Assembly: GCA_019414205.1 (NCBI GenBank)
Contig: DXML01000019.1
Location: forward strand, 4,400-68,399
Origin: Collinsella sp.
Lineage (GTDB): Bacteria; Actinomycetota; Coriobacteriia; Coriobacteriales; Coriobacteriaceae
DNA length: 64,000 nucleotides
Direction: 5' to 3'
The position numbers and the translations under genes are program-made. How positions within the stretch are numbered: the first letter of the stretch is position 1; each line of letters opens with the position of its first letter. Below the pieces are notes generated by a model that was not told the origin of the DNA, made no database searches, and was given only the letters and a program-made list of their open reading frames with translations. Positions 42,528 to 51,314 of this stretch are shown piece by piece.

Positions 42528-42561
42528 AATCCGACAAAGGGACTCTCCCTTTGTCGGATTC
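42527..42561 (+). terminator. Stop-overlapping hairpin with compensatory change
   Basis: GAATCCGACAAAGGGA and TCCCTTTGTCGGATTC pair perfectly. Compared with the copies at 34443 and 35916, GTGACA/TGTCAC has become CCGACA/TGTCGG, a compensated change. Confidence 0.65.
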
Positions 42562-42756
42562 CGTGCGGGTTATATGCAGGTTTGCCTGCGCACGCTATCA
42601 TGTATGGGTTAGACCGCAACTATGTACTCCGTACGCGAAGGGATGCGCATGTATCTGAAGATCGACATGCTCTAGCTGGACTTACCCCCGCAATGGCGCC
42701 GTGCGCCCCATCAATTCTGCCGATTTTCACCTTCACGCATATAAAGGAGTCCCGTC

Positions 42757-43824
42757 ATGCGCGACAAGCTCGAAAAGATCATCAAGGCCTACGAGGAGCT
42801 CGAGAAAAAGCTTTCCGACCCGGCCGTCGCCTCCGATATCAAGGAGTTCACGCGTCTCAACAAGGAGTACGCGCACCAGTCCGACCTCATCGCTGCCTCG
42901 CGCGAGTACATCGGCGCGCTCGATGACATCGAGGCCGCCAAGGAAATGCTCCACGATACTACCGATGCCGATGAGAAGGAGATGCTCCAGATGGACATCT
43001 CCGAAAACGAGGCCAAGCTTCCCCAGCTCGAGGAAGACATTAAGTACATGCTCATCCCGAGCGACCCCAACGACGACAAGAACACCATCGTCGAGATTCG
43101 CTCCGCCGCTGGTGGCGACGAGGCGGCCATCTTTGCCGGCGATCTGTACAAGATGTATCAGCGCTTCTGCGAGTCGCGCGGCTGGAAGACCACCGTGCTC
43201 GACTCCAGCCCCAGCGAGGCCGGCGGCTTTAAGTCCATCGAGTTCAAGGTCGAGGGCGACCGCGTCTACTCCGTCATGAAGTTCGAGTCCGGCGTGCACC
43301 GCGTCCAGCGCGTTCCCAAGACCGAGTCCCAGGGCCGTATCCAGACCTCCACGGCGACCGTCGCCGTACTTCCCGAGGCCGAGGAGATCGACGTCCAGAT
43401 CAACCAGTCCGACCTGCGTATCGACACCTACTGCGCCTCCGGTCCTGGCGGTCAGTGCGTTAACACCACTTATTCCGCCGTGCGCATCACCCACCTGCCC
43501 ACCAACACCGTGGTGCAGTCGCAGGAACAGCGCTCCCAGATCCAGAACCGCGAAGTCTGCATGCAGATGCTGCGTGCCCGTCTGTACGAGATGGAGCTCG
43601 AGAAGCAGCAGGCAGAGCTCGGTGCCGAGCGCCAGAGCCAGATCGGCCACGGCAACCGTTCCGAGAAGATCCGTACCTACAACCAGCCCCAGGACCGCGT
43701 GACCGATCACCGCATCGGCTTCAACTCCACCTACAACGGCGTCCTTCTGGGCGACCAGCTCGGCACCGTCATCGAGGCGCTCGCCGCCGCCGAGCGTGCC
43801 GAGAAGCTGGCACAGGCTGTTTAA
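42757..43824 (+). CDS. prfA: Peptide chain release factor 1
   Basis: 355 residues, full length. The peptidyl-hydrolysis motif GPGGQ is within CASGPGGQCVNTTYSAVRITHLP. It releases peptides at UAA and UAG. AAAGGAG precedes the ATG. The leader 42562-42756 shows no convincing gene. Together with prmC (which methylates the GGQ Gln) and tsaC it forms the usual translation cluster, here interrupted by repeats and hicAB. Confidence 0.97.
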   Translation: MRDKLEKIIKAYEELEKKLSDPAVASDIKEFTRLNKEYAHQSDLIAASREYIGALDDIEAAKEMLHDTTDADEKEMLQMDISENEAKLPQLEEDIKYMLIPSDPNDDKNTIVEIRSAAGGDEAAIFAGDLYKMYQRFCESRGWKTTVLDSSPSEAGGFKSIEFKVEGDRVYSVMKFESGVHRVQRVPKTESQGRIQTSTATVAVLPEAEEIDVQINQSDLRIDTYCASGPGGQCVNTTYSAVRITHLPTNTVVQSQEQRSQIQNREVCMQMLRARLYEMELEKQQAELGAERQSQIGHGNRSEKIRTYNQPQDRVTDHRIGFNSTYNGVLLGDQLGTVIEALAAAERAEKLAQAV

Positions 43825-43990
43825 GTTACGGCGTTTTACCAAACGCCGTAACTGCTCGACGCTGCGCGCCGCCCAGAGCGACAATTTGTCATTCAAAAGG
43901 CAAGGCATGACCAGAAGGTCTATGCCCTGCCTTTTTCATGCCAACTTGTTCGCTCTGGACGTCGCTCGCTGACATTGCCAAAACATCGGC
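43825..43990 (+). repeat. Dispersed 3'-UTR structured element, copy C
   Basis: Begins at the base after the prfA stop. Stem 1 TTACGGCGTTT ... AAACGCCGTAA; box TCGACGCTGCGC; long stem CCAGAGCGACAA with TTGTTCGCTCTGG; terminator hairpin GGCAAGGCATGACC ... GGTCTATGCCCTGCC with TTTTT; box GCTCGCTGACATTGCC. Confidence 0.85.
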
Positions 43991-44101
43991 GTTTCCTTGG
44001 TTGTCAAATGATCCGTAGGGAGTCATTGGTGACATTGCCTTGATATTTTATTCAGTCGGCTGTGATGTCATTTGAGCTGCTTACCTGCTTAAGGTAATTG
44101 A

Positions 44102-44275
44102 CGGCATATATCTGCTATCGAAAATATTGCTCGAAAAATTGTCCAAGAAGTCGCGGGGCGATTTTTGATGGGTCGTGCGTCAAGCGATGTGGCAAGTTCT
44201 TGGTTAGATATTGGTCAGTTTTGGGGCAACCTTGCCAAAAGCTTGACGGATGCAGATTTAGACGTCGACGAATGA
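44102..44275 (+). other. Possible gene remnant in a low-GC stretch
   Basis: An open frame of 57 codons without a good start reads ...NIARKIVQEVAGRFLMG, then ASSDVASSWLDIGQFWGNL, then ends DADLDVDE before TGA. The helical, acidic-ended composition looks like a real C terminus, and local GC content is clearly lower than in neighbouring genes. The only ATG (44168) would give 35 residues and has no ribosome site. The rest of 43991-44414 has no feature I can name. Confidence 0.25.
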
Positions 44276-44414
44276 ACACTCTAGGCAGGCTCCAAGCAAA
44301 ATTCTGGGCTGATTCTCGATAATCGCCTTCAATCGTCCCTTGCCAAGCGCTGGCCTCGCGTACAATCTGCTCCGACATTCGCGCGCCGCCCGGCGCTTAA
44401 GAGGGGAGGACCCC

Positions 44415-45665
44415 ATGGCAAACGAGATCTGGACCATCAAGCGTTGTCTCGAGTGGACCAAGGAGTACCTGGCCGAGCGCGGCGAGGAGCACCCCCGTCT
44501 TTCTGCCGAGTGGCTGCTGTGCGCCGCCACGGGCCTGGCGCGCATTGACCTATATATGCGTATGGACGAGACGCTTAACGCGGACCAGCTCGAGACCATG
44601 CATGCGGCCGTCGTTCGTCGCGCCAAAGGCGAGCCGCTACAGTACATCACCGGCAGCACGCAGTTTCGCATGATTGACGTCGCGTGCGCTCCCGGTGTGC
44701 TCATTCCGCGCCCCGAAACCGAGATGCTCGTCGAGGAAGTCCTCAATTATCTGGATGTCGAGGTGCTGAGCCCCGAGGCTGCTGCCCGTCAGCGTGTTGA
44801 GCTGCCTTGGAACGATGAGGTCGAGGAGGCACGCAAGGCCGAGGCCGCGCTGGCAGACGAACGGGCGACTGCCGAGCGTCGTGCCGCTAACCTGACGGCT
44901 GCCGATGAGGCGGCGCTAGGCGGCGACGTACTGGGCAGCCGTGCCTATGCCGAGGAACTGGCCGATCGCGAGGCCGAGGAAGCCGCCGCGCAAGCAGCAG
45001 AAGCCGAAGCCGCGGAAGCCGCCGAGCCCGAGCTCGACGAATACGGCATCGCCATCGAGGGTGCCGACCAGGAGACGGTTTCAGCTCAGGATGCCGCTGC
45101 GCCTGCCCCAGCCGAGCCCCGCACTGCCCGCGTTCTCGAGGTCGGCTGCGGCACGGGCTGTATCTCGCTCTCGATCGCCTGGGAGCGTCGCGGCCACGTC
45201 ACCTGCACTGCTACCGATATCGAGCCGCGCGCCATCGACCTTGCTACCAAAAACCGCGATGCGCTTGGCCTCACGTCCGACGAGGTCGCCTTCAGCCTCA
45301 CGAACCTGGTGAGCTCCATTCCCCGTGAAGAGTGGGGCACCTTTGACGTACTCGTCTCCAACCCGCCCTACATCCCCACCGATGTCATGCGCTCGCTGCC
45401 GCACGAGGTCAAGGACTTTGAGCCCGATCTGGCGCTCGAGGGTGGCGCCGACGGCCTCGATATCTTCCGCCGCCTGCTCAACGCGGCGCCCTACATGTTG
45501 CGCGCCGGCGGCCTCTTTGCCTGCGAGCTCTACGAGGGCGCGCTCGACGCTGCGGCCGAGCTCTGCCGCCAAGCGGGTCTGTCGGACGTGCGCATCGTCC
45601 ACGACCTCACCGATCGCCCCCGCATCGTCCGAGCCATCGTCACCGAGCCCAAACAGCGCCAGTAA
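44415..45665 (+). CDS. prmC: Release factor glutamine methyltransferase with a large insertion
   Basis: 416 residues against about 280 for typical PrmC. The N-terminal helical domain (1-105, with PLQYITGSTQF and IPRPETEMLVEEVL) and the SAM domain (VLEVGCGTGCISLSI at 240-254; catalytic VSNPPYIP near 314-321) are intact. Between them lie about 120 extra residues (113-236) rich in Ala and Glu, predicted charged helix or disordered. It methylates the GGQ glutamine of release factors. The ATG at 44415 follows GGGGAGGA. Confidence 0.92.
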   Translation: MANEIWTIKRCLEWTKEYLAERGEEHPRLSAEWLLCAATGLARIDLYMRMDETLNADQLETMHAAVVRRAKGEPLQYITGSTQFRMIDVACAPGVLIPRPETEMLVEEVLNYLDVEVLSPEAAARQRVELPWNDEVEEARKAEAALADERATAERRAANLTAADEAALGGDVLGSRAYAEELADREAEEAAAQAAEAEAAEAAEPELDEYGIAIEGADQETVSAQDAAAPAPAEPRTARVLEVGCGTGCISLSIAWERRGHVTCTATDIEPRAIDLATKNRDALGLTSDEVAFSLTNLVSSIPREEWGTFDVLVSNPPYIPTDVMRSLPHEVKDFEPDLALEGGADGLDIFRRLLNAAPYMLRAGGLFACELYEGALDAAAELCRQAGLSDVRIVHDLTDRPRIVRAIVTEPKQRQ

Positions 45666-45679
45666 TATTTATTAACTGG

Positions 45680-45709
45680 TTAGCAAAAATTATAAATTAA
45701 TTTATAATT
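45680..45709 (+). promoter_or_regulatory. hicAB promoter with palindromic operator
   Basis: -35 TTAGCA (45680-45685) and -10 TATAAT (45703-45708) are 17 bp apart. A perfect 22-bp palindrome (AATTATAAATT plus its complement, 45688-45709) spans the spacer and -10, an ideal site for autorepression by HicB. Confidence 0.65.
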
Positions 45710-45733
45710 AGGACGGCTGAAAGAGGTCGGCCC

Positions 45734-45919
45734 ATGCAACCTCCTACCTTTCGGGAAATCATTGCCCTACTCAAGCACGATGGATTCGTGAAGGTCGCGC
45801 AAGTCGGTAGTCATGCTAAGTATGTTTCTGGTGACCGTGTTGTCACCGTGAACGGCTCTGGTGGTGATCGACCAAAGAAGGGCACGTGGGCAAGTATTCG
45901 TCGCCAAGCTGGATGGTAG
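45734..45919 (+). CDS. hicA: HicA-type mRNA interferase toxin
   Basis: 61 residues with the HicA dsRNA-binding-like fold: FREIIALLKHDGFVKV, catalytic His27 in GSHAKY, and the ending GTWASIRRQAGW. It cleaves mRNA when free of HicB. It lies 11 bp before hicB, in the usual toxin-first order. AT-rich upstream sequence contrasts with the neighbours. Confidence 0.85.
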   Translation: MQPPTFREIIALLKHDGFVKVAQVGSHAKYVSGDRVVTVNGSGGDRPKKGTWASIRRQAGW

Positions 45920-45930
45920 TTGGAGGCAAA

Positions 45931-46377
45931 ATGAGGCAGCGATTTACCTATGACTGCGTTCTCATAAAAGAAGACGACGGTTACTGCGCCAGCTTCCCGC
46001 AGATTCCCGGCGCCTTTGCCGATGGCGATACGCGCGAAGAAGCGATTGCCCATGCCACCGAGGCGCTGATGGCGTTTTTGGCCGACGACCTCAACAACGG
46101 TTTGACTCCGGCAGGGTACGAACGCTCGGCCGAGGTCGTGGCCCTTTCAGTCGAAATCGACCACGAGGACGCTCGGGAAGCGGCGTGCCGAACATTTAAA
46201 GACGCAGCGCTGGACCTCAAAGTCTCCGCTCCGCGGATTACCGCGCTGGTCAAAGCCGGAAAACTCGTTGTTGAACTCGTCGATGGCCGTCGGATGATAA
46301 CGATAGACAGCATCGAGCGCTACGCAGCCCAAAAACGCCACGCCGGCAGGCCAAAGAAGTTCGTCGCAGTCCAATAA
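45931..46377 (+). CDS. hicB: HicB-type antitoxin with DNA-binding domain
   Basis: 148 residues: an N-terminal HicB fold (YDCVLIKEDDGYCASFPQIPGAFADGDTREEAIAHATEAL) and a C-terminal DNA-binding part (SAPRITALVKAGKL ... IERYAAQKRHAGRPKK). It neutralises HicA and probably binds the palindrome at 45688. The ATG at 45931 is placed by TTGGAGG. Confidence 0.85.
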   Translation: MRQRFTYDCVLIKEDDGYCASFPQIPGAFADGDTREEAIAHATEALMAFLADDLNNGLTPAGYERSAEVVALSVEIDHEDAREAACRTFKDAALDLKVSAPRITALVKAGKLVVELVDGRRMITIDSIERYAAQKRHAGRPKKFVAVQ

Positions 46378-46511
46378 CCCCCTCACTTTCACCGACTACT
46401 AGAGCCGCTCACCAAACCAACATGCGCTCTGGTCAAATAGGTTGAACGTTTCGTGCGAGAATGCCCCACAGTAAACAAACTTGCACCAGAGCGTAAGGGG
46501 CTGGCATACAC

Positions 46512-47255
46512 ATGCAGACGGTCTATCGGGTATACGAGGGAACGCGCGAGCCGCATCGGCTTGCCGTCGAGCGCACGGCCGAGGTGCTCGACCGCGGCGG
46601 CCTGGCCTTGATCCCGACCGAGACGGTCTACGGTGTCGCCGTGGCGGTCAACGCCTTTTCGGACGCCGTGCCTCAAGATACAAGCGAATTCCCATCGTGG
46701 CCGCGAGATCCGCAGGCCACCGTCAACGGCGCCGCGGTCCCCGCACTTGGTACCGGCTATCGTCGTATCTTTACCCTCAAGCAACGTGAACTCACGCAAA
46801 CCGTCGCTTGGCTGGTCGATGGCGTCGAAGCACTCGACCGCTATGGCGTGGATATCCCGGAAGATGCCCGCATACTCGCGCGACGATGCTGGCCGGGAGC
46901 CCTGACTATCGTGGTCAAGGCAGCCCCCTGCGTGCCGACCTTTATGCGTGCTGCCGACGACACCGTGGCCCTGCGCGCTTCGGCCTCTCCCGTGGTCCAG
47001 GCGCTCATCCGCGCCTGCGGCAGTCCCCTTGCCTGCACCAGCGCCAACACGCATGGCGCGCCCGCGCCGGCAAGTTTTATCACGGTGGAGGGTCGCATCC
47101 TAGAGGGGGTCGATGTTGCCGTCGACGCCGGTGAGACCCCGTGTCGCGACGCCTCGACCATCGTGTCGTTTCAGCACGGCGAGTTCCAGATCCTGCGCCA
47201 AGGCGCACTTCCCGCATCAGAGATCGAACGGGTCCTGTCCGACCCGATGCAATAG
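46512..47255 (+). CDS. L-threonylcarbamoyladenylate synthase (Sua5/YrdC family)
   Basis: 247 residues. LIPTETVYGVAVAV, the KxR motif in FTLKQREL and PLACTSANTHG are the active-site segments. The enzyme makes threonylcarbamoyl-AMP for the t6A37 modification of tRNA. An insertion (about 50-85) between the first motif and KxR is longer than in E. coli TsaC. It normally follows prmC; here hicAB separates them. Confidence 0.88.
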   Translation: MQTVYRVYEGTREPHRLAVERTAEVLDRGGLALIPTETVYGVAVAVNAFSDAVPQDTSEFPSWPRDPQATVNGAAVPALGTGYRRIFTLKQRELTQTVAWLVDGVEALDRYGVDIPEDARILARRCWPGALTIVVKAAPCVPTFMRAADDTVALRASASPVVQALIRACGSPLACTSANTHGAPAPASFITVEGRILEGVDVAVDAGETPCRDASTIVSFQHGEFQILRQGALPASEIERVLSDPMQ

Positions 47256-47268
47256 AAAGGTTTAAGCG

Positions 47269-48810
47269 ATGTCGTTGAATCTGGGCAGCCTGGGCATGGA
47301 AGATGCCTCGTTTGACTTTGGCGGTTCCTACATCATGGCGCTCGACTGCGGCACCACCTCGGTACTTGCGACCATCGTCGACGAGTACGGATGCATCGTC
47401 GCGCAGGCACGTCGCAGCGTCAAAACCAGCTTCCCGCGTCCCGGCTGGGTGGAGCAAGACCCCATGGCGGTCCTTGCTAGCCAGATCGCCGTCATGATGG
47501 AAGTCCAGTTTAAGAGCGGTATCCACTCCGACCGCATTGCCGCCATCGGCATCTCCAACCAGCGCGAGACCACGGTGGTCTGGGATCGCGTGAGCGGTCA
47601 GCCGATCTATAACGCTATCGTATGGCAGTGCCGCCGTACCGCACCTCTGATCGACGAGCTTGTCGAGCAGGGCGCGGAAGGGCTGGTGCGCTCCCGCACG
47701 GGACTCACGCTCGACCCGTATTTCTCGGCCTCCAAGGTGCAGTGGATTCTCGACAACGTCGACGGCGCACGCGAGAGCGCGGCGGCGGGCGACCTCATGT
47801 TTGGCACCATCGACACCTGGCTCATCTACAACCTCACTGGCGGCCAGGTCTTTGCCACCGACTACACCAATGCCAGCCGCACGGCGCTCTTTAATATCCA
47901 TACGCTCGATTGGGACGACGACCTGCTGGCGCTCTTTGACGTTCCACGTTCCATGATGCCCGAGGTTCGCTGGAGCTCGGGTGACTACGGCCGCGTCGCG
48001 AGCGACATCATGACCAACATGCCGCCCATCATGGGTGTGGCGGGCGACCAGCAGGCGTCGCTGTTCGGTCACTGCTGCTTCCATCCCGGCCAGACCAAAA
48101 ACACCTATGGCACGGGCTGCTTTATGCTCATGAACACCGGCGACGAGATCGTCGAATCCAAGAACGGTCTGGTCTCCACCATCGGTATCGCTGCGAACGG
48201 GAAGATCAGCTATGCGCTCGAGGGCTCCATCTTTGCTGCCGGTTCCACCATGAACTGGCTTCGCAACAACATGGGCATCATCTCGAGCGTGAGCGAGTCG
48301 GCACAACTTGCCGCTTCGATTAGCGACAACGAGGGCTGCTACTTCGTTCCCGCCTTTGCGGGTCTGGGCGCTCCCTGGTGGGACCCGCATGCCCGCGGTA
48401 TCGTGTGCGGTCTGACCGGCTCCTCGAGCCGTGCGACCATCGTACGTGCCGCCTGCGAATCCATGGCATATCAGAGCTACGACGTGCTGCGCGCCATGGA
48501 GCAGGACGTGGGGCTTTCGATCGAGCGCCTGTCTGTCGATGGCGGTGCCTCGCGCAACGAGTTCATCATGCAATTCCAGGCCGACCTGCTGGATATCCCC
48601 GTGCTGCAATGCGAGACGGTGGAGACCACGGCAATCGGTGCCGCGTACTTGGCGGGTCTTGCCGTCGGCTATTGGGAAGACCTGGAAGAGCTGGAGCAAA
48701 ATGCCCAGATCGTTAGGACCTTCCTTCCCCACATGTCCGCCGAGCGCCGCGAACAAAACCTTGCGGGCTGGTGTGATGCAGTCAGGCGCTCGCTCAGTAC
48801 CGCACAGTAG
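47269..48810 (+). CDS. glpK: Glycerol kinase
   Basis: 513 residues, FGGY family: MALDCGTTSVLATIVDEYG, NQRETTVVWDRVSG, GTIDTWLIYNLTGG, GVAGDQQASLFGH and DGGASRNEFIMQFQAD. It phosphorylates glycerol to sn-glycerol 3-phosphate. A 15-residue extension precedes the family N terminus. No glpF or glpD is adjacent; it starts 13 bp after the Sua5 gene. Confidence 0.94.
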   Translation: MSLNLGSLGMEDASFDFGGSYIMALDCGTTSVLATIVDEYGCIVAQARRSVKTSFPRPGWVEQDPMAVLASQIAVMMEVQFKSGIHSDRIAAIGISNQRETTVVWDRVSGQPIYNAIVWQCRRTAPLIDELVEQGAEGLVRSRTGLTLDPYFSASKVQWILDNVDGARESAAAGDLMFGTIDTWLIYNLTGGQVFATDYTNASRTALFNIHTLDWDDDLLALFDVPRSMMPEVRWSSGDYGRVASDIMTNMPPIMGVAGDQQASLFGHCCFHPGQTKNTYGTGCFMLMNTGDEIVESKNGLVSTIGIAANGKISYALEGSIFAAGSTMNWLRNNMGIISSVSESAQLAASISDNEGCYFVPAFAGLGAPWWDPHARGIVCGLTGSSSRATIVRAACESMAYQSYDVLRAMEQDVGLSIERLSVDGGASRNEFIMQFQADLLDIPVLQCETVETTAIGAAYLAGLAVGYWEDLEELEQNAQIVRTFLPHMSAERREQNLAGWCDAVRRSLSTAQ

Positions 48811-48933
48811 GGCTGCGATGGGCTGCTCGATACAACAAACCGCTAAACTAATGCATGGCGTGCGGCGGCAACATTGCTGCGCGCCTTGTCAGCAAGGCCG
48901 TTTTGCGGCCGCAACGAAAGGGGCAATCAACCC

Positions 48934-49581
48934 ATGACCGTCACCTATGATGCGTCCCGTGTGACGCTTGTCGATCACCCGCTCGTTCAGCACAAGCTGT
49001 CGATCCTGCGCGATAAAAACACCGGCACCAACCAGTTCCGCCAGCTCGTGCGCGAGCTTGCGCTCTTTGACGGCTACGAGGCCATGCGCGACCTGCCTAT
49101 GGAAGACGTCGAGGTCGAGACCCCCATCACTACCGCCACGTTCAAACAGCTTGCCGGCAAGAAACTCGCCATCGTGCCCATCCTGCGTGCGGGCCTTGGC
49201 ATGGTCGACGGCATCCTCGACCTGGTGCCCTCCGCTCGCGTGGGCCACATCGGCATGGAGCGCGACGAGGTCACCCACGAGCCGCATGAGTATTACTGCA
49301 AGATGCCCAAGGATATCGACCAGCGTATCTGCCTGGTTGTCGACCCCATGCTCGCCACGGGCGGTTCGGCCGAGATGGCTATCAGCTACCTGCGCGAGCG
49401 CGGTGTCAAGGACATCCGCATGCTGTGCATCGTCGCCGCGCCCGAGGGCCTCAAGTCGCTGACCGAGAAGGATCCTGACGTACATATTTATACGTGCGCC
49501 ATCGATGACCATCTCAACGAGGCCGCCTACATCGTTCCCGGCCTGGGCGACGCCGGCGACCGCATCTACGGCACGCTCTAG
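48934..49581 (+). CDS. upp: Uracil phosphoribosyltransferase
   Basis: 215 residues, full length: HPLVQHKLSILRDKNTG, PILRAGLGMVDG, the PRPP loop VDPMLATGGSA and the uracil site YIVPGLGDAGDR. It salvages uracil to UMP. GC-rich inverted repeats in the leader (48855-48905) might regulate it, but no PyrR-type site is recognisable. Confidence 0.96.
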   Translation: MTVTYDASRVTLVDHPLVQHKLSILRDKNTGTNQFRQLVRELALFDGYEAMRDLPMEDVEVETPITTATFKQLAGKKLAIVPILRAGLGMVDGILDLVPSARVGHIGMERDEVTHEPHEYYCKMPKDIDQRICLVVDPMLATGGSAEMAISYLRERGVKDIRMLCIVAAPEGLKSLTEKDPDVHIYTCAIDDHLNEAAYIVPGLGDAGDRIYGTL

Positions 49582-49622
49582 TCGCTGGGCTAAACGGCTG
49601 CGGCTGCAAATACGAAGAAACG

Positions 49623-49657
49623 GTGCGCGCGGACGAACAAAAGGCGACCGCGCGCAC
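49623..49657 (+). terminator. Hairpin after upp
   Basis: GTGCGCGCGG and CCGCGCGCAC form a perfect 10-bp stem with a 15-base loop; no T-run. Confidence 0.5.
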
Positions 49658-49772
49658 TCCTGTTAACGGACGTTTTGCCCTGCAGGGTTCGAGAAAAACG
49701 TATTACCGTACCTGCGGCATAAAGAAGGTCTTAAGAAAACGAACAGGTGCGTATTAACCGATGCTTTTTCGG

Positions 49773-49800
49773 TTGTACTTTAGCGATTGGCTCGTACAAT
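49773..49800 (+). promoter_or_regulatory. Candidate atp operon promoter
   Basis: TTGTAC (49773-49778), 16-bp spacer, TACAAT (49795-49800), 62 bp before the first atp-cluster gene. The remainder of 49658-49861 is AT-richer and shows no other feature. Confidence 0.45.
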
Positions 49801-49861
49801 AGTCACCAATGTTTGGCGGGAACTGTTCTGTGAAGCGTCAAAAAGGAAAGTGAGGACGCCA

Positions 49862-50173
49862 GTGTTTCAGATAGCCGATCTGCTCGCTATCGTTGCAGGC
49901 GCCATCGCGGGCGCAATTGCCTTCCTTCCCTTTGTCTTTACGCTCAAGCCGGTTCTTGACGATAAGCAGAATGCGGACATGTTCAAGGGCATGGTGAGTC
50001 TGGCGGTCTCGGCAATCGCCCTGCTCGTCTTTACCTTGGTTGTGTTTGTGTTGTTCGGAGAGGCATTTCGCATGTTCCTCCTGGGCGAGGCGATCGGCTT
50101 CGTGGCCTTTATGGCCGCCTGCACGGTTCGCGTCGCCAAGGCGCTGCGAGATCCTCATGAGGTCGAAAGGTAA
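49862..50173 (+). CDS. AtpI-like small membrane protein heading the atp operon
   Basis: 103 residues with three or four hydrophobic helices (AIVAGAIAGAIAFLPFVF; LAVSAIALLVFTLVVFVLF; AIGFVAFMAACTV). Position before atpB fits the AtpI/subunit I type assembly proteins, though sequence similarity is not obvious to me. The GTG at 49862 is chosen because GAGGA lies 6 bases upstream; the frame is open to an ATG at 49787 inside the promoter region. Confidence 0.65.
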   Translation: MFQIADLLAIVAGAIAGAIAFLPFVFTLKPVLDDKQNADMFKGMVSLAVSAIALLVFTLVVFVLFGEAFRMFLLGEAIGFVAFMAACTVRVAKALRDPHEVER

Positions 50174-50176
50174 GTC

Positions 50177-50980
50177 GTGGAAATTTTTGAAAAGCTGCCT
50201 GATGAGATTAATCATCTGGTCAGCGAGTTCAGCTCCACCCCTGTCGTGGGCGATCTGAGCTGCGGCATCACGCAGTACTCGTTTTGGCTGATCGTCTCCA
50301 CGATCGTGCTCCTGATCGTCCTGGCCGTGTTCAAGAAGAAACAGACCCTGGTTCCCAAGGGCTTCTTCGTCAACGGTTTCGAGTACATCATCGAGTACGT
50401 CGAGAACGATATCGGCAAGGGCGTCGTGGGTGAGAACTGGAAGAAGCACTTCCCGTTCCTGTGCTCGCTTTTCCTGTTCATCCTGATCAACAACATGATC
50501 GGCCTGATCCCGGGAATGAAGCCCGGCACCGGCGCAATCGGCTCCACCGCCGCACTCGCCATTTTCGCCTTCGTGTACTTCATCTACTACGGATGCAAGG
50601 CTCACGGCGTGATCGGCTACATCAAGAGCCTCGCCCCGCAGGGCGTGAGCTTCCCGATGAACGTGCTCGTGTGGGTCGTCGAGCTTTTCTCGACCTTCCT
50701 GCGCCTCATCACGCTCGCCGTCCGTCTGTTCTGCAACATGTTCGCAGGACACGTGGTCATGGGCTCGTTCGCCATCATGGCGAGCATGTTCATGCAGCCG
50801 CTGCTTCAGCAGGTTTCCGCGGCGCACGCCGTCGGCGCCCTGCCTTCGCTGGCCTGGCTTGCCATCCTCATCCTGATCTATGCGATCGAGCTTGTGGTCG
50901 GCGCTATCCAGGCTTACGTCTTCACGGTCCTTACCGCCGTGTATGTCTCTGAGGCAGAGGAGGTCGCGGAGGAGGAGTAG
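50177..50980 (+). CDS. atpB: ATP synthase Fo subunit a
   Basis: 267 residues, five to six helices. The proton-channel arginine is in ITLAVRLFCNMFAGH and the family region NNMIGLIPG is present. GTG start 3 bp after the previous stop. Confidence 0.96.
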   Translation: MEIFEKLPDEINHLVSEFSSTPVVGDLSCGITQYSFWLIVSTIVLLIVLAVFKKKQTLVPKGFFVNGFEYIIEYVENDIGKGVVGENWKKHFPFLCSLFLFILINNMIGLIPGMKPGTGAIGSTAALAIFAFVYFIYYGCKAHGVIGYIKSLAPQGVSFPMNVLVWVVELFSTFLRLITLAVRLFCNMFAGHVVMGSFAIMASMFMQPLLQQVSAAHAVGALPSLAWLAILILIYAIELVVGAIQAYVFTVLTAVYVSEAEEVAEEE

Positions 50981-51104
50981 GCTTCCGTTCGCGTCTTCAA
51001 GGTAAGGCAATTCGTTAAACCGCCGGTGCCCGTACCCATGGAGCCCGGCAGTTATAAAAAGGTTATCCTGCGTGAAATAAGACACGCACGACAAAGGAGG
51101 AATC

Positions 51105-51299
51105 GTGGGAGTTATCGGTTACGGTCTCGGTGTTATCGGCGCTGGTCTTGCTATCGGCCTGTCTGCTCTGGGTGCTACGGGTGCTATGGCCCGTCAGCCT
51201 GAGGTCCAGGGCCGCGTGTTCACCGTCTTCATCATGGGCTCCGCCTTCGGCGAGGCTCTGGCTCTGATCGGCTTCGTTGTCGCGCTGATCGTTAAATAG
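51105..51299 (+). CDS. atpE: ATP synthase Fo subunit c
   Basis: 64 residues, short for the family; two helices joined by the ARQPE loop. The ion-binding carboxylate is Glu in GSAFGEALALIG. Residues that coordinate Na+ in Ilyobacter c (Gln32, Ser66) are Ile and Ala here, so H+ coupling is more likely. The GTG start has a near-perfect AAAGGAGG. The 124-bp gap before it carries weak hairpins (TGCGTG/CACGCA at 51070-51089), perhaps for higher expression of this subunit. Confidence 0.95.
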   Translation: MGVIGYGLGVIGAGLAIGLSALGATGAMARQPEVQGRVFTVFIMGSAFGEALALIGFVVALIVK

Positions 51300-51314
51300 C
51301 ACGGAGCGTCAAGT

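Noticed and set aside
42562..42756. Short open frames between the M20 peptidase and prfA
   Set aside because: They lack ribosome sites or are under 40 codons without conserved character; the only good Shine-Dalgarno site belongs to prfA.
51105..51299. Na+-coupled subunit c
   Set aside because: The Gln and Ser ligands of the Na+ type are Ile and Ala; only the essential Glu is present.
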